DNA of 64,000 nucleotides from Candidatus Babelota bacterium (GCA_003963225.1 RXKB01000009.1:1-64000), one strand, 5' to 3'; positions 9,062 to 19,367 are shown, numbered from the stretch's first letter. Program-made: numbers and translations. The notes: a model not told the origin generated them from the sequence alone.

Positions 9062-9369
9062 TTTAGACCCCGAAAGTGCCCACGATGCCAAGCTGACAAA
9101 AAGATTGGCGTCAAGACCACCGCTCGATGGCCAGTCGTGGGCAAGGTTTCCAGAGTGCGTCCAACTCGGAGAACATGGGCGTTCCTGCCCCTGCGAGTCA
9201 ACGCCAAGGCGCGTGTGGGTCGCGCATAGGCTCGGACCTCCATTGTTGCGGTGCTCGCGTTCTCGTACCCCGAAAAGGTATGGTTCTAGGACTGCAAGCG
9301 GGCACTCCGAAAGGGCCAGCGCCCAAAACAGGACGTTGACCGTGGACGTCGCGCGCCTACGGTGTGCGC
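9062..9369. other. divergent intergenic region
   Basis: About 308 bp between the leftward block and the giant rightward gene. No convincing gene. The right end holds the promoter of the giant gene; the left end should hold the promoter of the leftward pair (a TAAAAT at the start of that gene is a possible -10). I saw no repeats or iterons that would mark an origin. Confidence 0.5.
9336..9363 (+). promoter_or_regulatory. putative promoter of the giant gene
   Basis: -35 TTGACC (9336-9341), 16-bp spacer, -10 TACGGT (9358-9363), then 6 nt to ATG 9370. Same geometry as the leaderless palindrome promoters but with no palindrome; no Shine-Dalgarno sequence precedes the ATG. Confidence 0.5.
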
Positions 9370-12300
9370 ATGCACAACCGCATCCCTTTCAATCTGCGAG
9401 ACCAAATCGTCATACCCATCTCCGCGAGCGAAGCGGAGGTCACCACTGAGCACACCGTCGTGATGGTCCTGCTCGATCTCGAAACGTTCCCGAACCACGG
9501 CGTATTGGCGGTCAAGCCGAGTCTCAGGATCACGGTCCCGGCTGACATCTGGCGGGAAGGCGATGGCAACATCGACCAACGGCTCAAGCAGAGCGCGATC
9601 GACGAGGTGCGCAAAGCGCTGACGTTGCGGCTGCTCGAGACCAACGGGCTGCTATCCGTGCCAACCGTCACGATGAAGCCCAAGAAGCCTACCAGCGGCA
9701 AGGCTGCGCCAGCCTCCGAGCCGCAGGAGACGCCGGCAAAGCCATCGGAAGCCGAGCATGCCGCGGCACACGAGTCGTCCCCCTTTTGGTTCCTGAACGC
9801 CATTGGCGATGCGATTCCGCGTGTCGGGCGCCGGTGGGTGCGGGGGCTGCTCGCCGCGCTCGATACCGTCGACGGTCGCCCCGAAGGATCTGTCCCAATC
9901 GGGGTGAGTCGGATTCCTCAGCCGTTTCCATACGGCCCTGGACGAGCGGCGTTCGAGTCGTGGTTCTCACCGGAAAACGACGAAGTGCGCCGGAACGTTG
10001 AGCGGTTCGCGGCGCAAAAGCAAAGTCTCATCGACGAGCAACAGAAGCGAATCGAGCATCTCGAAAAGCTGGGCAACACGGCCAAGCGAACGGAGTCCAG
10101 TCGATTGGTGCGAATCGCCACCCAGCTCAACAAGCTGAGCGGCGTCGCATTGCCCGAGGGCGGTCCACTCGAGCGCCTGGTGGATTGGATCATCGAAACC
10201 CAGAAGGGTCTGAAGCCAACCATGAACGATTCCACTGGCCAACCGAGTGACGTGGATGCGCAGCTCGCGGCGGCACTTCAGGTGGCAACCGATGTCTATG
10301 CGGCCCTGGGCATTGTGGTGCCGAGGCTCGTGCTCGTAGGGGACGACTCAGTTGCGAGCATTGCGAAGCGTGTTGCTGACGCCACCAAGTTCGAGGTGGA
10401 GTCACGAAGTAACCCGACGCTGGTCGAAGTCAATCGCCTGCGGCGAATCGCGGCCAAGCTCGCGGGTGAATCCGGAGCGGCGACGGAGATCCTTCCAGCC
10501 GATGCTTCGCCCGATGTTTTGGAGCGGTGGATCGCAAGCACGCTGGACCGACTGATCAAGCGACGGGACGAAGACCTTGCCGGCGCGACGCATCGAATCG
10601 AGCGCATTGCCAGCGAGGTGGAACGCGTGTCGGGGGAGAGTTTCGGCATCTTGGTTCGCACCGAGCCGCTTCTCGAGGACTGCACAATTCGCGCCGCGCG
10701 CCGAATGCGGAAGCGCATCGACATGCTGGACCTGGCGCTGAAGGGAGCCCGTGGGGCCGGACTGAAGCCGAGCGAGATGATCTCAGCCGGGGACCGAGTG
10801 CGTGGGCTGCACGCTGATGCCCAGGCGATGGTCTCTACAGAAATGATGGACGGTGCGGATCGCAGCGAGATCACGGAAAATGTCGTGGAGTTCGTTGCGA
10901 ACGCGTTGGATAAAGGCGATAACGTGTACCACGACGAACTAGACCCGACCGAACTGGAGCGCGCGGTTATACGGGAGGTCGGCTACAAGCACACCTGCAG
11001 CCGAGCCCATTCGTGGTTGGATCTGTTCGCGCCGGCAAACCCTGGCCCGAACCCATACACGTTGATGGACCACCCAGGAAAGGGGCTCGAAGAGCGCATC
11101 AAGAAGCTTGGCGCTGCGTGGGAGGCAGCAGCGAAGGCGTCGCTCGGTGACTTGTTCGACACATTGGAATTGTACTGGGATAACCACGGCGGCGTGCCGA
11201 TGGCATTCCCGGCAATTCGATCGCTGTACGAACCATACATCATTGGGATCATCGACGGCGACGCCGTGGTTGTCGAATCGCGAATCGCGTCGATTGAGTT
11301 TGCCCAGGATACGCGCCTGCCGTTGAGCAAGCGATGGGCATCCCAGCCTCATGACACGTCAGCGCGGTTCGTGATCCACAAGCACAACATCTCCACCGTG
11401 CGCACAAACACCGAAGGAAAGCGAACCCGCGTGGTTGTCGTGCTCGAGCTCATCCCGCATGAAGAACCGCATCGGACGAGCAAAACCGACACCACTCCCG
11501 AACCAAGCCCGACCGATGTTCCCGCTGCCATCTCCGCGACGTTCTCCGACGAACGCAATGAAATCCTCACAATTCTAAATTTAAACACTGGGCATATCGT
11601 GAGGATCATGGGCCGAATCGAGGATACGTCCACGAAGCAGGCCGGTGCGAAGCCAACGCGAATGCTTCATGGCGCCGTGCGCGGTGAGCGCAGGCATGTG
11701 CAGGCAGCCATAAACGCATTGGACGACATGAATGGATCGAACACCTACGTGACGATCAAACGCCTGAAAGATGCTGGTGACGTCGGAGTCAAGGCGATGA
11801 TCGTGTCCGGCGAGGTCAAGACCGCCGAGTTTGCCTCGCTGGAACGCGTCGTGACGGAGGACGTAATTGGAGCGTTCGTCTCGATCGAACTGGAAACCGA
11901 GCCTTTCGGCACTGGAAACGAGCGCTTGAAGGACAACGTGATCATCGAAGATCTGCGCACGGGCGAGAAGTTCATGGCGTGGGGCCACGTCTCGCAGGCG
12001 GAAGAACCGGACGAGGATGGCGCACGGCCATGGGCCGCGCTCCTGTCGCTCAAAGGACCGCGTGCGTGGGTGGACGAATGCAAAGCGATTCTCAGCCGGG
12101 TGAACGAAACGAAGGCCCCTGTGTCTATGACCGTGGGGTTTCCCATTCACAAGAAGCACGTCTTGCGCGGTACGCTGGAAAATACGAGCGCTGGCCCGGA
12201 ACGGCCGGGCCGACAGGCTGGGAAAGATGCCGTCATCGTGGAGATCTTTACGCAGCTTTATGAAACCAAGGCCCATCCAGCAAAGCCCGCAGGCACCGGC

Positions 12301-15300
12301 CTTCAGGTGATAACGATCGAGAACCCGCACAACGGCGAGACCATAATGCCACCGTCCGGGGTATGGTTTCTCGGGCATGTCTCGGAAGCTCCAGACGAAG
12401 CAAACGGCAGCAAAACATGGTCGCTGCATGGCCAAGTCGAGGGAACCTCGGAACGCGTGAGCGAATGCAGGACGAAGCTCGAGCAACTGAGCAGCTCCCA
12501 CGAACCCGTTCTGGTGCGCATCGAAACCGCGTCAGGCCCACGGGCAATGATGGTGCAGTTCTTCGGGGCGAACATTGGCCCGGATATCCACGGAAAGAAC
12601 AGCGTTCTCGTCAACGTCTTCGTGTCGTTGGTGGAAGTGAAGACCGAAGTCGCACAGCTCGCTGAAACCCAGAAAACAGCAAAGCAATCCAACGTCGAAT
12701 ACTCCTGCGCCGAATGCTCGGCCCAATACGTGATCGATCAAAAGCTGGTCACGGGCAAGGAGGCCCTGGTCAGATGCCGAGTCTGCGGTGACTTCTTATG
12801 GGTTCGGGGAGATGGCACGACCACGCCCCACCACGGCCCCACGACGAGGCTTACGGTGGAAACGCCCATCTTCGCCAACCCACAAGGCGATCCACGAACG
12901 CCATGCGGATTCCCGCACGAATCTGGAATTCAGTGCCGTCGGACGAACGCGGAATGCAGACCGAACGTGCCACATGAGGGCATGCTGCCAGACCAGCGCA
13001 TTGTCGGATTTACGTGGGAGCGCAGCGGATTGTTCGTGAAGCCAACCGGAGAAGAGGTCCGATGGCGGCCGGGACAATTCACCCGCGCTTTCGTGGAGCG
13101 CCCACTCAATGCCCAAAGCACCGTCAAGTTCCAGTGCGGAACGTGCCGAAGGAAGTACACGGTTGCGCACGAAAAGGTCGCGGGAAGAAGCATCAAGATT
13201 CGGTGCGCCAACTGCGGTTCCAAGCTGGAGGTCTCAGCCACGGGCGCAGCGGTCATCGAGCACACGATGATCGTCGAGGAAGACGCGACCGTTGGGACAG
13301 ATGCATCATACAAATGTCCCGAGCCTAGCCATGATCAGACGAAGGGTGTACCTGCGCAAGCAGAGTCGCCGTCTGCCACTGCGACATTCAAGATGGCCAA
13401 CGGTCTGAGCCGATGCTCAATGGTTATCGATTCTGTGCAGCGTGACCTCGGCATCTGGAGTCAGCGCGGCATCTGGAAACTGCGCGGCACTATCGACGGT
13501 CCAGCGATATGGGCGAAGTCTGGGGCCGGGACGCTCCAGATGATGAACCAATCCAAAGAACACGTGGAACTGCGTGTGGAGATCACCGGACAGCCGTCAC
13601 AAACGGCTTCGGGGCGCGTCGCCGAATTGAAGATGCGTCCTGCACAAGTGCTCCCACACCCAACCATACCTGAGGCCACTCTCACGATCATGAACGTCGA
13701 AGCAACGTTTCTGGAGTCAGCGCAGCCAAGCCCGCCACGGAACGGCGAGAACGATCGGGCGAGCAACTCGACGGGGGCCACTTTCCCGCTGAACGAAATC
13801 GATCCCGGCGAGCTCATCACGGATGGCCGAGGGCAATTGTTCGTCACGACAAAGCACATCGACCCAAACCCCCGGGGCGGACGCATCCTCGTCAAAGTCG
13901 GGCCGAAAGGAGGTATTGGCACCGGGGATGGGCACGTACGACACCACAAGGCCAACGGTTACCGCATCGTCGAACTCGGCAGCAAACAGCACGCAATTCT
14001 CGTTGGAAACCCAGTGAACATCATTGATCTACCACCACCGGGACAACCGCTGGTCCGCCTCATTGGATCGAAAGAACTGCTGATACAGACCAACCGAAGC
14101 GGCGAATTTGTGGTCATAGACGGCGTGGTGCGATCCGACCTGACGATTTCTGGAACTATCAACGACATGCCCCCGCACGCCTACAATGCGTGGCAGCACT
14201 TGAAACTCGTCGCGGCACAGCCCAGCAATTACCGGGTTAGAGTCATGGACGCAATCAATGGCTGCGCGCTCCCAGGCGGTTACCACATCACGAATCTCGA
14301 ATTCTCGCCCAACCGATACGACTCGAGCTTCTCCGGGGACCTCAAGAGCGTTACGAGCGTTTATGTGCAAGCCACGTTGAAGCCCGCTGGACCGGAGTAT
14401 ATCGACGGCCCGACGCAGTTCGAGAAGGACATGGCGGCCAATGCATCGGGCGAGCGCCGCGCCACGATGCTCGGTGAGCCAAAGCCATCGCTATCCCGGC
14501 ATAGCTCGGCTCCAAAGGCTGATACCCCGAACGAACTAGGTCTCGGCGTGTTGTTCGAGGCGAAAGACCTCGCGCCAGTTACTCCTCGATCGGAACGTGA
14601 CCCAGATGATAAGGCTCGCATCGAAGCGCAGCCGAAGAACCTGCGCACGCTCGTCGAGGAAGCACATAGGCTTCTGAGCGAATTCGAGCCGGCGATGTCC
14701 GTGTTGGAAATGGCGTATACGCTCACCGTGAAAGGGCAGCCGGTGGATCCGTTGCTGCATCGGATAAAGTTGCTGGGCAATGCCTGGAAAGCGACGAATG
14801 CGACAATGGCTCGCATCCTCCACAGTCACAATACCAAGCCCATTGTGGATCCGGAGGAGATGGCCATATACCACCGAGTCGCGCAACTGCTGACTGGCCA
14901 TTCGTTTGAAACGCACCTGCTGGTGCAGCCCGGCGTGCGGATGTACTTCAATGCTCTTCGCACCGTGCTCACCGAGGTTCACGTCGACAAGTGGGCTGGA
15001 ATGAGCATCGTGCTCGACATGCTCGGCAAACCCAAAACGGCGCAGGGTACCGCCGAGCCCATCGGCAAACCGAACGATCCCGAACTGTTGTTTCGTGGGC
15101 GATCCGTCAAGCCCACGGATCCGGAGTGGAAGGATCTGATCGCCTACCTTCGATCGGAGGAAGAAGCGACATTCCCCATTCAAAAGCTCGTCGTGACCCC
15201 GGCCGGAGTTGCGCCAATAAAGGCAACGGCATCAATTACCATCGACGGGAAAGATCTCGACCTGCATGCCGTCAACAATGCCGATGTCAAAGGTTGGTCC

Positions 15301-16464
15301 GGAGGGTCATCGTCACCCGTTGGACTCGAGGCGTCCAAGTGCGACGATATGGCCCGCATGCGTCCCGAGGATGACGAGACCCAAGCCGCGCTGAACAACG
15401 TCGAAGCGTTGCTCGGGACACTTGCAGTAAGCAAAGAGCCCGAACCGCAGACCACACCCAACGAACCGCCCGCGCAGATCGGCGACCTCGAGCCTGGTGA
15501 TTCTGTGCTCGTGGTTGCTGTCGACGATGCCTTCTACGGCATGGTCGGGGAGTTCGAAGGCCGAGAGGATGATGGCCGCTACCGTGTTCGTTTCGTGAAA
15601 CATGGCGGCGTTGGCATACGATTCTCGCGTTCCGAAATCGAAAAGCAACCAAGGCCGGAGATGCCGAAACTCAATCTGACCACGTCATTGCAGCCTGATC
15701 CCAGCGCGAGCCCGCCGATCACCGAAGCCGAGGTGAACATGGCGCGCAAGCTCGACGAGCATCATCAGCAATCGACGGCGGCCATTGCGGGAAGCGCACG
15801 TTCCCCGTATGGCCCAGGATTCTGGGAGCAACTCGACTATCCACCAACGGGGAACGGCGGCGCGGCCCCGCTGTCCTCGATCACCGAGAAGGATCAACTC
15901 GCCGCTCGAGCGCGCGACTTGGCCTATGCGCCCGGAGAGCCTGGCGTCCTTCGACGTACTGCGCTCGCCGAAATGGCTGCGAAGGATCCTCAAATAGCGG
16001 AAGACGCCGCTATTGTCGCGGCCCTGGTCGGCGATCCGATGGAGCACGTCCCAGCCGAGGATGGAAAGGACTGCGTCGAGTGCGAGCCCACCAGCGTCTT
16101 TGCTGGACCATTGCCAGCACCAGGCCCGATGGTCATCATCGGATCGGCGCATGCATCGCCTCATATTCACAACGAACCGCCGAAGGTCGAATTTTATGAC
16201 CCAAACAATCCAGGGGTATCGGTCAATCTCAAATTCGTCACGTCCGCTGGGGATCTGGTACCTGGTGGTCTGCGGGCAATAAGGGTCGGCGATAACATCG
16301 GCCCCAAAGGTTCGGGGCTTGCAACACACGAAGTCGTAACCGCACACGGAGTCCCGGTAGAGGTTACGATCCGACCCATTGGGAAAACCGAAACGACGAA
16401 CGTGACATTGGCTGATCTCCATAAGGACTGGGAACTTGGGCCAGATAAACCTTCGGGCTCGTGA
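9370..16464 (+). CDS. giant 2364-aa multidomain protein of unknown function
   Basis: One uninterrupted 7.1-kb gene. From the N terminus: short beta-rich head with an Ala/Pro/Lys linker; helical region (about 210-480) with three related blocks of the type RIxRIAxxLxxLSGE; further domain to about 690; then five degenerate modules of roughly 105-125 residues (about 722-846, 855-967, 978-1092, 1345-1449, 1561-1677), each with a G-x-[VI]-x-G-like core and a closing V-x-V strand. Two MJ0042-type zinc ribbons (CAEC..CRVC at about 1111-1140 and CGTC..CANC at about 1254-1283) lie between modules 3 and 4. An SH3/KOW-like segment is at about 2037-2097. No signal peptide or membrane segment seen. It may be a virion-associated or scaffold-like nucleic-acid-binding protein, but no function is shown. 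The start is ATG 9370; GTG 9364 is possible. Confidence 0.85.
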   Translation: MHNRIPFNLRDQIVIPISASEAEVTTEHTVVMVLLDLETFPNHGVLAVKPSLRITVPADIWREGDGNIDQRLKQSAIDEVRKALTLRLLETNGLLSVPTVTMKPKKPTSGKAAPASEPQETPAKPSEAEHAAAHESSPFWFLNAIGDAIPRVGRRWVRGLLAALDTVDGRPEGSVPIGVSRIPQPFPYGPGRAAFESWFSPENDEVRRNVERFAAQKQSLIDEQQKRIEHLEKLGNTAKRTESSRLVRIATQLNKLSGVALPEGGPLERLVDWIIETQKGLKPTMNDSTGQPSDVDAQLAAALQVATDVYAALGIVVPRLVLVGDDSVASIAKRVADATKFEVESRSNPTLVEVNRLRRIAAKLAGESGAATEILPADASPDVLERWIASTLDRLIKRRDEDLAGATHRIERIASEVERVSGESFGILVRTEPLLEDCTIRAARRMRKRIDMLDLALKGARGAGLKPSEMISAGDRVRGLHADAQAMVSTEMMDGADRSEITENVVEFVANALDKGDNVYHDELDPTELERAVIREVGYKHTCSRAHSWLDLFAPANPGPNPYTLMDHPGKGLEERIKKLGAAWEAAAKASLGDLFDTLELYWDNHGGVPMAFPAIRSLYEPYIIGIIDGDAVVVESRIASIEFAQDTRLPLSKRWASQPHDTSARFVIHKHNISTVRTNTEGKRTRVVVVLELIPHEEPHRTSKTDTTPEPSPTDVPAAISATFSDERNEILTILNLNTGHIVRIMGRIEDTSTKQAGAKPTRMLHGAVRGERRHVQAAINALDDMNGSNTYVTIKRLKDAGDVGVKAMIVSGEVKTAEFASLERVVTEDVIGAFVSIELETEPFGTGNERLKDNVIIEDLRTGEKFMAWGHVSQAEEPDEDGARPWAALLSLKGPRAWVDECKAILSRVNETKAPVSMTVGFPIHKKHVLRGTLENTSAGPERPGRQAGKDAVIVEIFTQLYETKAHPAKPAGTGLQVITIENPHNGETIMPPSGVWFLGHVSEAPDEANGSKTWSLHGQVEGTSERVSECRTKLEQLSSSHEPVLVRIETASGPRAMMVQFFGANIGPDIHGKNSVLVNVFVSLVEVKTEVAQLAETQKTAKQSNVEYSCAECSAQYVIDQKLVTGKEALVRCRVCGDFLWVRGDGTTTPHHGPTTRLTVETPIFANPQGDPRTPCGFPHESGIQCRRTNAECRPNVPHEGMLPDQRIVGFTWERSGLFVKPTGEEVRWRPGQFTRAFVERPLNAQSTVKFQCGTCRRKYTVAHEKVAGRSIKIRCANCGSKLEVSATGAAVIEHTMIVEEDATVGTDASYKCPEPSHDQTKGVPAQAESPSATATFKMANGLSRCSMVIDSVQRDLGIWSQRGIWKLRGTIDGPAIWAKSGAGTLQMMNQSKEHVELRVEITGQPSQTASGRVAELKMRPAQVLPHPTIPEATLTIMNVEATFLESAQPSPPRNGENDRASNSTGATFPLNEIDPGELITDGRGQLFVTTKHIDPNPRGGRILVKVGPKGGIGTGDGHVRHHKANGYRIVELGSKQHAILVGNPVNIIDLPPPGQPLVRLIGSKELLIQTNRSGEFVVIDGVVRSDLTISGTINDMPPHAYNAWQHLKLVAAQPSNYRVRVMDAINGCALPGGYHITNLEFSPNRYDSSFSGDLKSVTSVYVQATLKPAGPEYIDGPTQFEKDMAANASGERRATMLGEPKPSLSRHSSAPKADTPNELGLGVLFEAKDLAPVTPRSERDPDDKARIEAQPKNLRTLVEEAHRLLSEFEPAMSVLEMAYTLTVKGQPVDPLLHRIKLLGNAWKATNATMARILHSHNTKPIVDPEEMAIYHRVAQLLTGHSFETHLLVQPGVRMYFNALRTVLTEVHVDKWAGMSIVLDMLGKPKTAQGTAEPIGKPNDPELLFRGRSVKPTDPEWKDLIAYLRSEEEATFPIQKLVVTPAGVAPIKATASITIDGKDLDLHAVNNADVKGWSGGSSSPVGLEASKCDDMARMRPEDDETQAALNNVEALLGTLAVSKEPEPQTTPNEPPAQIGDLEPGDSVLVVAVDDAFYGMVGEFEGREDDGRYRVRFVKHGGVGIRFSRSEIEKQPRPEMPKLNLTTSLQPDPSASPPITEAEVNMARKLDEHHQQSTAAIAGSARSPYGPGFWEQLDYPPTGNGGAAPLSSITEKDQLAARARDLAYAPGEPGVLRRTALAEMAAKDPQIAEDAAIVAALVGDPMEHVPAEDGKDCVECEPTSVFAGPLPAPGPMVIIGSAHASPHIHNEPPKVEFYDPNNPGVSVNLKFVTSAGDLVPGGLRAIRVGDNIGPKGSGLATHEVVTAHGVPVEVTIRPIGKTETTNVTLADLHKDWELGPDKPSGS

Positions 16465-16512
16465 CCCACGTCGACGTTGACCGTTCGTGACAAAGCACCA
16501 ACGTAGCTCGGC

Positions 16513-16806
16513 GTGAGCGTCACCTCTCCCAGCCCCAGCTACCAACCCCGCCCATACCGACACAAGCACGCCAAGCCCGGCGATGAGTACGAGCTGCTCA
16601 CCGTCAAGCGCGAGGGACCGCCAGACCGGCACCATCAACGGCAGGTGTACTGCACGTGTTCGTGTGCCGGCGACGACGCCAAAGAGTTCCTCGTGCGTGT
16701 GAAGGCGCTCGTCTCGGGCGCCACGAAATCGTGCGGGTGCGAGCGGGTCCGGAAGCTGGCCGAGATGAGGGAGAGGCAAAAGCTCGCACAGAAAGGATGC
16801 GCATGA
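16513..16806 (+). CDS. small zinc-finger protein (C-x-C ... C-G-C type)
   Basis: 97 residues with the pattern GDEYELLTV ... CTCSC ... VKALVSGATKSCGCE, the Cys-rich module common in phage hypotheticals and next to AP2/HNH domains, where paired Cys bind zinc. Here the DNA-binding or nuclease partner domain is absent. GTG start at 16513; no Shine-Dalgarno, so the start is uncertain. ATGA overlap with the next gene. Confidence 0.7.
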   Translation: MSVTSPSPSYQPRPYRHKHAKPGDEYELLTVKREGPPDRHHQRQVYCTCSCAGDDAKEFLVRVKALVSGATKSCGCERVRKLAEMRERQKLAQKGCA

Positions 16807-17030
16807 CCGACCGATTAAAAGGCGTACTGGTAACGTTCGATCACGACATTCGAGAGGACGACGCGGAGCAAATCATTGCCGCTATTCGAATGATCAAGTG
16901 CGTGGCGGAAGTGAGCCCGATCGTCCGCAATCACGAAGATTTGATGGCCCGCGTTCGAGTCGATGGCGAGTGGCGCAAAAAGCTGATGGCGCTCTTGGTC
17001 GACACGGGCACCAACAAGAGCGGGGGCTAG
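16803..17030 (+). CDS. 75-aa hypothetical protein
   Basis: Acidic then basic small alpha/beta protein; the first 35 residues (VLVTFDHDIREDDAEQII) suggest a beta-alpha-beta unit similar to small phage proteins sometimes called ferredoxin-like. ATGA overlap with the upstream zinc-finger gene means translational coupling. No function assigned. Confidence 0.7.
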   Translation: MTDRLKGVLVTFDHDIREDDAEQIIAAIRMIKCVAEVSPIVRNHEDLMARVRVDGEWRKKLMALLVDTGTNKSGG

Positions 17031-17037
17031 AAACGCA

Positions 17038-17967
17038 ATGACAATGAACGAGCATCCGCACATTCAATTCGAGACCGATGCCGAGGGCAAGGAAGTTCCA
17101 GGCATCATCAAAGGTGTCGATCGCAACGGGCGCGCATTCGAGATCCGCGACTTCGAGCACATCGCAAACTCGGCACACGAAATGGGCTGCGTTGCGTCGA
17201 TGGTTGCCGGTGGATACCATCTTGAGTTCACGCCCACGCAAGTCATCGCGCTGGGATTCTTCCTGCTCAAGTGCGGGGGCGCCGCCGACGGATGGCCTTC
17301 TCCGGAGGACATTCAGACGCTCCTGCAGCGCGAGTATCCGACACTGCCGCTTGGGCATTCGCAATTCATGGCCGACAAGATGACCATCGTGGCGAACGCT
17401 CAACTCGGCCAGAAGCTCGTCAAGACGTCGCTCGAGCGCGACCAACTGAAACGGAACGCGGACGATCTTTATGCGAAGTGGGTCCGGATGGTCACCAAGG
17501 CATTGGAGCAACTGCACCCGAAAACCATCGTTTTCGGCGATGAAGGCGCATTGTCCTGCGATGCCGCGACCATGTTGAGCGCGATCCGCGAAGGCTCCGA
17601 CGAAGGACTCGCTTTCATCCAGCAAATCTACGTGCTGGCAATGCACGATATGGAGCGGAAGCTCACGCGGAACCCACTGCTGCTCCAAACCTCGAAGGAT
17701 CCGCGAATCGTTTGGAAACCGCACGGAACCGGCCATTACATGCACATCGGACCCGTGCACCTGCAGACGTACCGCCAAGGACGATGGATCGCCGCTGCTA
17801 CCCATCAGCACCGCTCGGGAGCCAACGCGATGCTGTACGCGGATGATCTTGAGGACGAGGCAACTGCGGCGAAGGCTGCACTGCGCATGGCCCGCGAGTT
17901 TCTCGAGCAAGACGCAGCGGCAACAGCCGAGGCAATCGACAATCTTTGCTTGGTGGAATCAGGCTGA
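17038..17967 (+). CDS. hypothetical protein
   Basis: 309 residues, unrecognised. N-terminal third beta-rich, middle helical with a likely coiled-coil stretch (about 115-165), C-terminal part contains HYMHIGPVHLQTYRQGRW and an acidic helix. Start ATG 17038 (or 17044, two residues later). It is 7 nt after the upstream gene and 3 nt before the sigma-like gene, so one operon. Confidence 0.75.
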   Translation: MTMNEHPHIQFETDAEGKEVPGIIKGVDRNGRAFEIRDFEHIANSAHEMGCVASMVAGGYHLEFTPTQVIALGFFLLKCGGAADGWPSPEDIQTLLQREYPTLPLGHSQFMADKMTIVANAQLGQKLVKTSLERDQLKRNADDLYAKWVRMVTKALEQLHPKTIVFGDEGALSCDAATMLSAIREGSDEGLAFIQQIYVLAMHDMERKLTRNPLLLQTSKDPRIVWKPHGTGHYMHIGPVHLQTYRQGRWIAAATHQHRSGANAMLYADDLEDEATAAKAALRMAREFLEQDAAATAEAIDNLCLVESG

Positions 17968-17970
17968 CCA

Positions 17971-18792
17971 ATGAATGCCCACGCGGTTCTCGCCAAGGCG
18001 TTCCGGTCGCTCCCCGACTGGGCCATCTTGGAGCTCGTTTGCCACCAGCTCGGCGTGAGGCCCCGCGAGCAGGATGGTGCCAACGGTGAGAATCCGGTGG
18101 GAACTTTGCCGGCGTGGCTCCCACCTTTTTCTCACCGAATTCACACCCCGCCCATCGTCGTCGAGGTCCGGTTCCTGTTCGCGGTTTTGGGGCCGCCCGC
18201 AAAGCCCATGTCCCGCGACGCGATGCGGAGCAGGCGCAAGCGCCATACACGACCTTCGACGCTGAGCATGCTGCGGGTCACGAAGCAAAAGCTCGCACAA
18301 TGGCGTAAGGATGAGCCGGACGATGGGCGCCGAAGGCTCCCGCTCGAGCGCAACGAATGCCGTGGAGGCGAGCGCCCATGCGGATACATATCGTGCAAGT
18401 GGCACCTTTTCATTGACGTCGATCCGCGAAGGGGAAGCATCAAGTTCAACTTCCCCGACCTATTCGACGATGACGGTACGCCTCTGCTCGATGACATGGC
18501 CGAGACATGTGCACTGGATGTCCGGGACCGCGGAGGAGATACGCTGGAGGCCGTTGCCGCGCAAATGAACATCACCCGTGAGCGAATACGGCAGATTCAG
18601 AATGCCGCCCTGCGCAAGCTCCGCGGGACGCCAGCGTTCAGGGAACTGGCGAAGCTGTTTGGGTTGCGGCTCAACCAGCCCATGGACGATGACATCGATG
18701 TCACCGACGAAGGCATTGACGCGTTTGGCGTCTCCGGGAAGGCTCACGTTGACGAAGACGACCCTGACGAACCATATAGCGAGGACGAATGA
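17971..18792 (+). CDS. sigma-70 region 4-like DNA-binding protein
   Basis: 273 residues. The C-terminal part has CALDVRDRGGDTLEAVAAQM followed by TRERIRQIQNAALRKLR (about 202-218), the sigma region 4 helix-turn-helix that reads -35 elements. Before it, a PCGYISCKWHLFIDVD-type Cys segment matches a class of phage/plasmid 'sigma-70' proteins that lack regions 1-3. Such proteins cannot be full sigma factors; they may act as transcription activators or anti-sigma-type adaptors. Acidic tail (DDDIDVTDEG...). Overlaps the next gene by ATGA. A plausible partner for the -35 elements described elsewhere, but that is inference. Confidence 0.8.
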   Translation: MNAHAVLAKAFRSLPDWAILELVCHQLGVRPREQDGANGENPVGTLPAWLPPFSHRIHTPPIVVEVRFLFAVLGPPAKPMSRDAMRSRRKRHTRPSTLSMLRVTKQKLAQWRKDEPDDGRRRLPLERNECRGGERPCGYISCKWHLFIDVDPRRGSIKFNFPDLFDDDGTPLLDDMAETCALDVRDRGGDTLEAVAAQMNITRERIRQIQNAALRKLRGTPAFRELAKLFGLRLNQPMDDDIDVTDEGIDAFGVSGKAHVDEDDPDEPYSEDE

Positions 18793-19367
18793 GCATCTAC
18801 GGAATCTTCAGCAAGCCGACCAACAACACTACCATTGAAGAAGCCATTAGCAAACGCTACGCCGAGCGCGGTGAATTCACCAGGGCCTCGATCTGCGAGG
18901 AAGTCGTTGCGCATCTGGCGCAATACGACTCGGACGACGACGCCATGAAAGTGATCGGGGTTTCCAGTGTTCGTACGTGGAAGAGCAACCTTTCGCCGAA
19001 ATGGCTGAAGCTGCTGGCCAAACTGCGGGAGACGCGGAAGGCCCACGTGCAGGTCGCCATCTTCCTCAACCTGGTTGGGGTCGCCATGGCGGCTGGATGG
19101 TCGCCCGACATGACGAAGATTCGTGGCAATGGCGCATCGGAATACGTGCGCGCAGACGGGAAGGTGTTCGACCGCTGGACATTGCTCTGGAAGCCGCAAG
19201 GCAGAGGCCCATACCAAGTCGTTGCTAGCGGCGATGCTGGGTCGATGATTACGGCATTCTTGCACGCGCGGACGGCTACCAAGCAGGAGAAGGAGCGTGG
19301 AAATCCAACACGGGCGCTCATGCTCGTGTGCCCTGGGAACTGGATTGCTGCTCAATGGAAACCATGA
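18789..19367 (+). CDS. hypothetical protein
   Basis: 192 residues, unrecognised. Helical N terminus (IEEAISKRYAERGEFTRASI) followed by a mixed domain with MAAGWSPDMTKIRGNG and WKPQGRGPYQVV segments. No membrane or zinc motif. ATGA-coupled to the sigma-like gene, so probably expressed with it. Confidence 0.75.
   Translation: MSIYGIFSKPTNNTTIEEAISKRYAERGEFTRASICEEVVAHLAQYDSDDDAMKVIGVSSVRTWKSNLSPKWLKLLAKLRETRKAHVQVAIFLNLVGVAMAAGWSPDMTKIRGNGASEYVRADGKVFDRWTLLWKPQGRGPYQVVASGDAGSMITAFLHARTATKQEKERGNPTRALMLVCPGNWIAAQWKP

Noticed and set aside
15685..16779. 364-codon minus-strand frame opposite the end of the giant gene
   Set aside because: No recognisable protein character, and the giant gene is continuous through this region.
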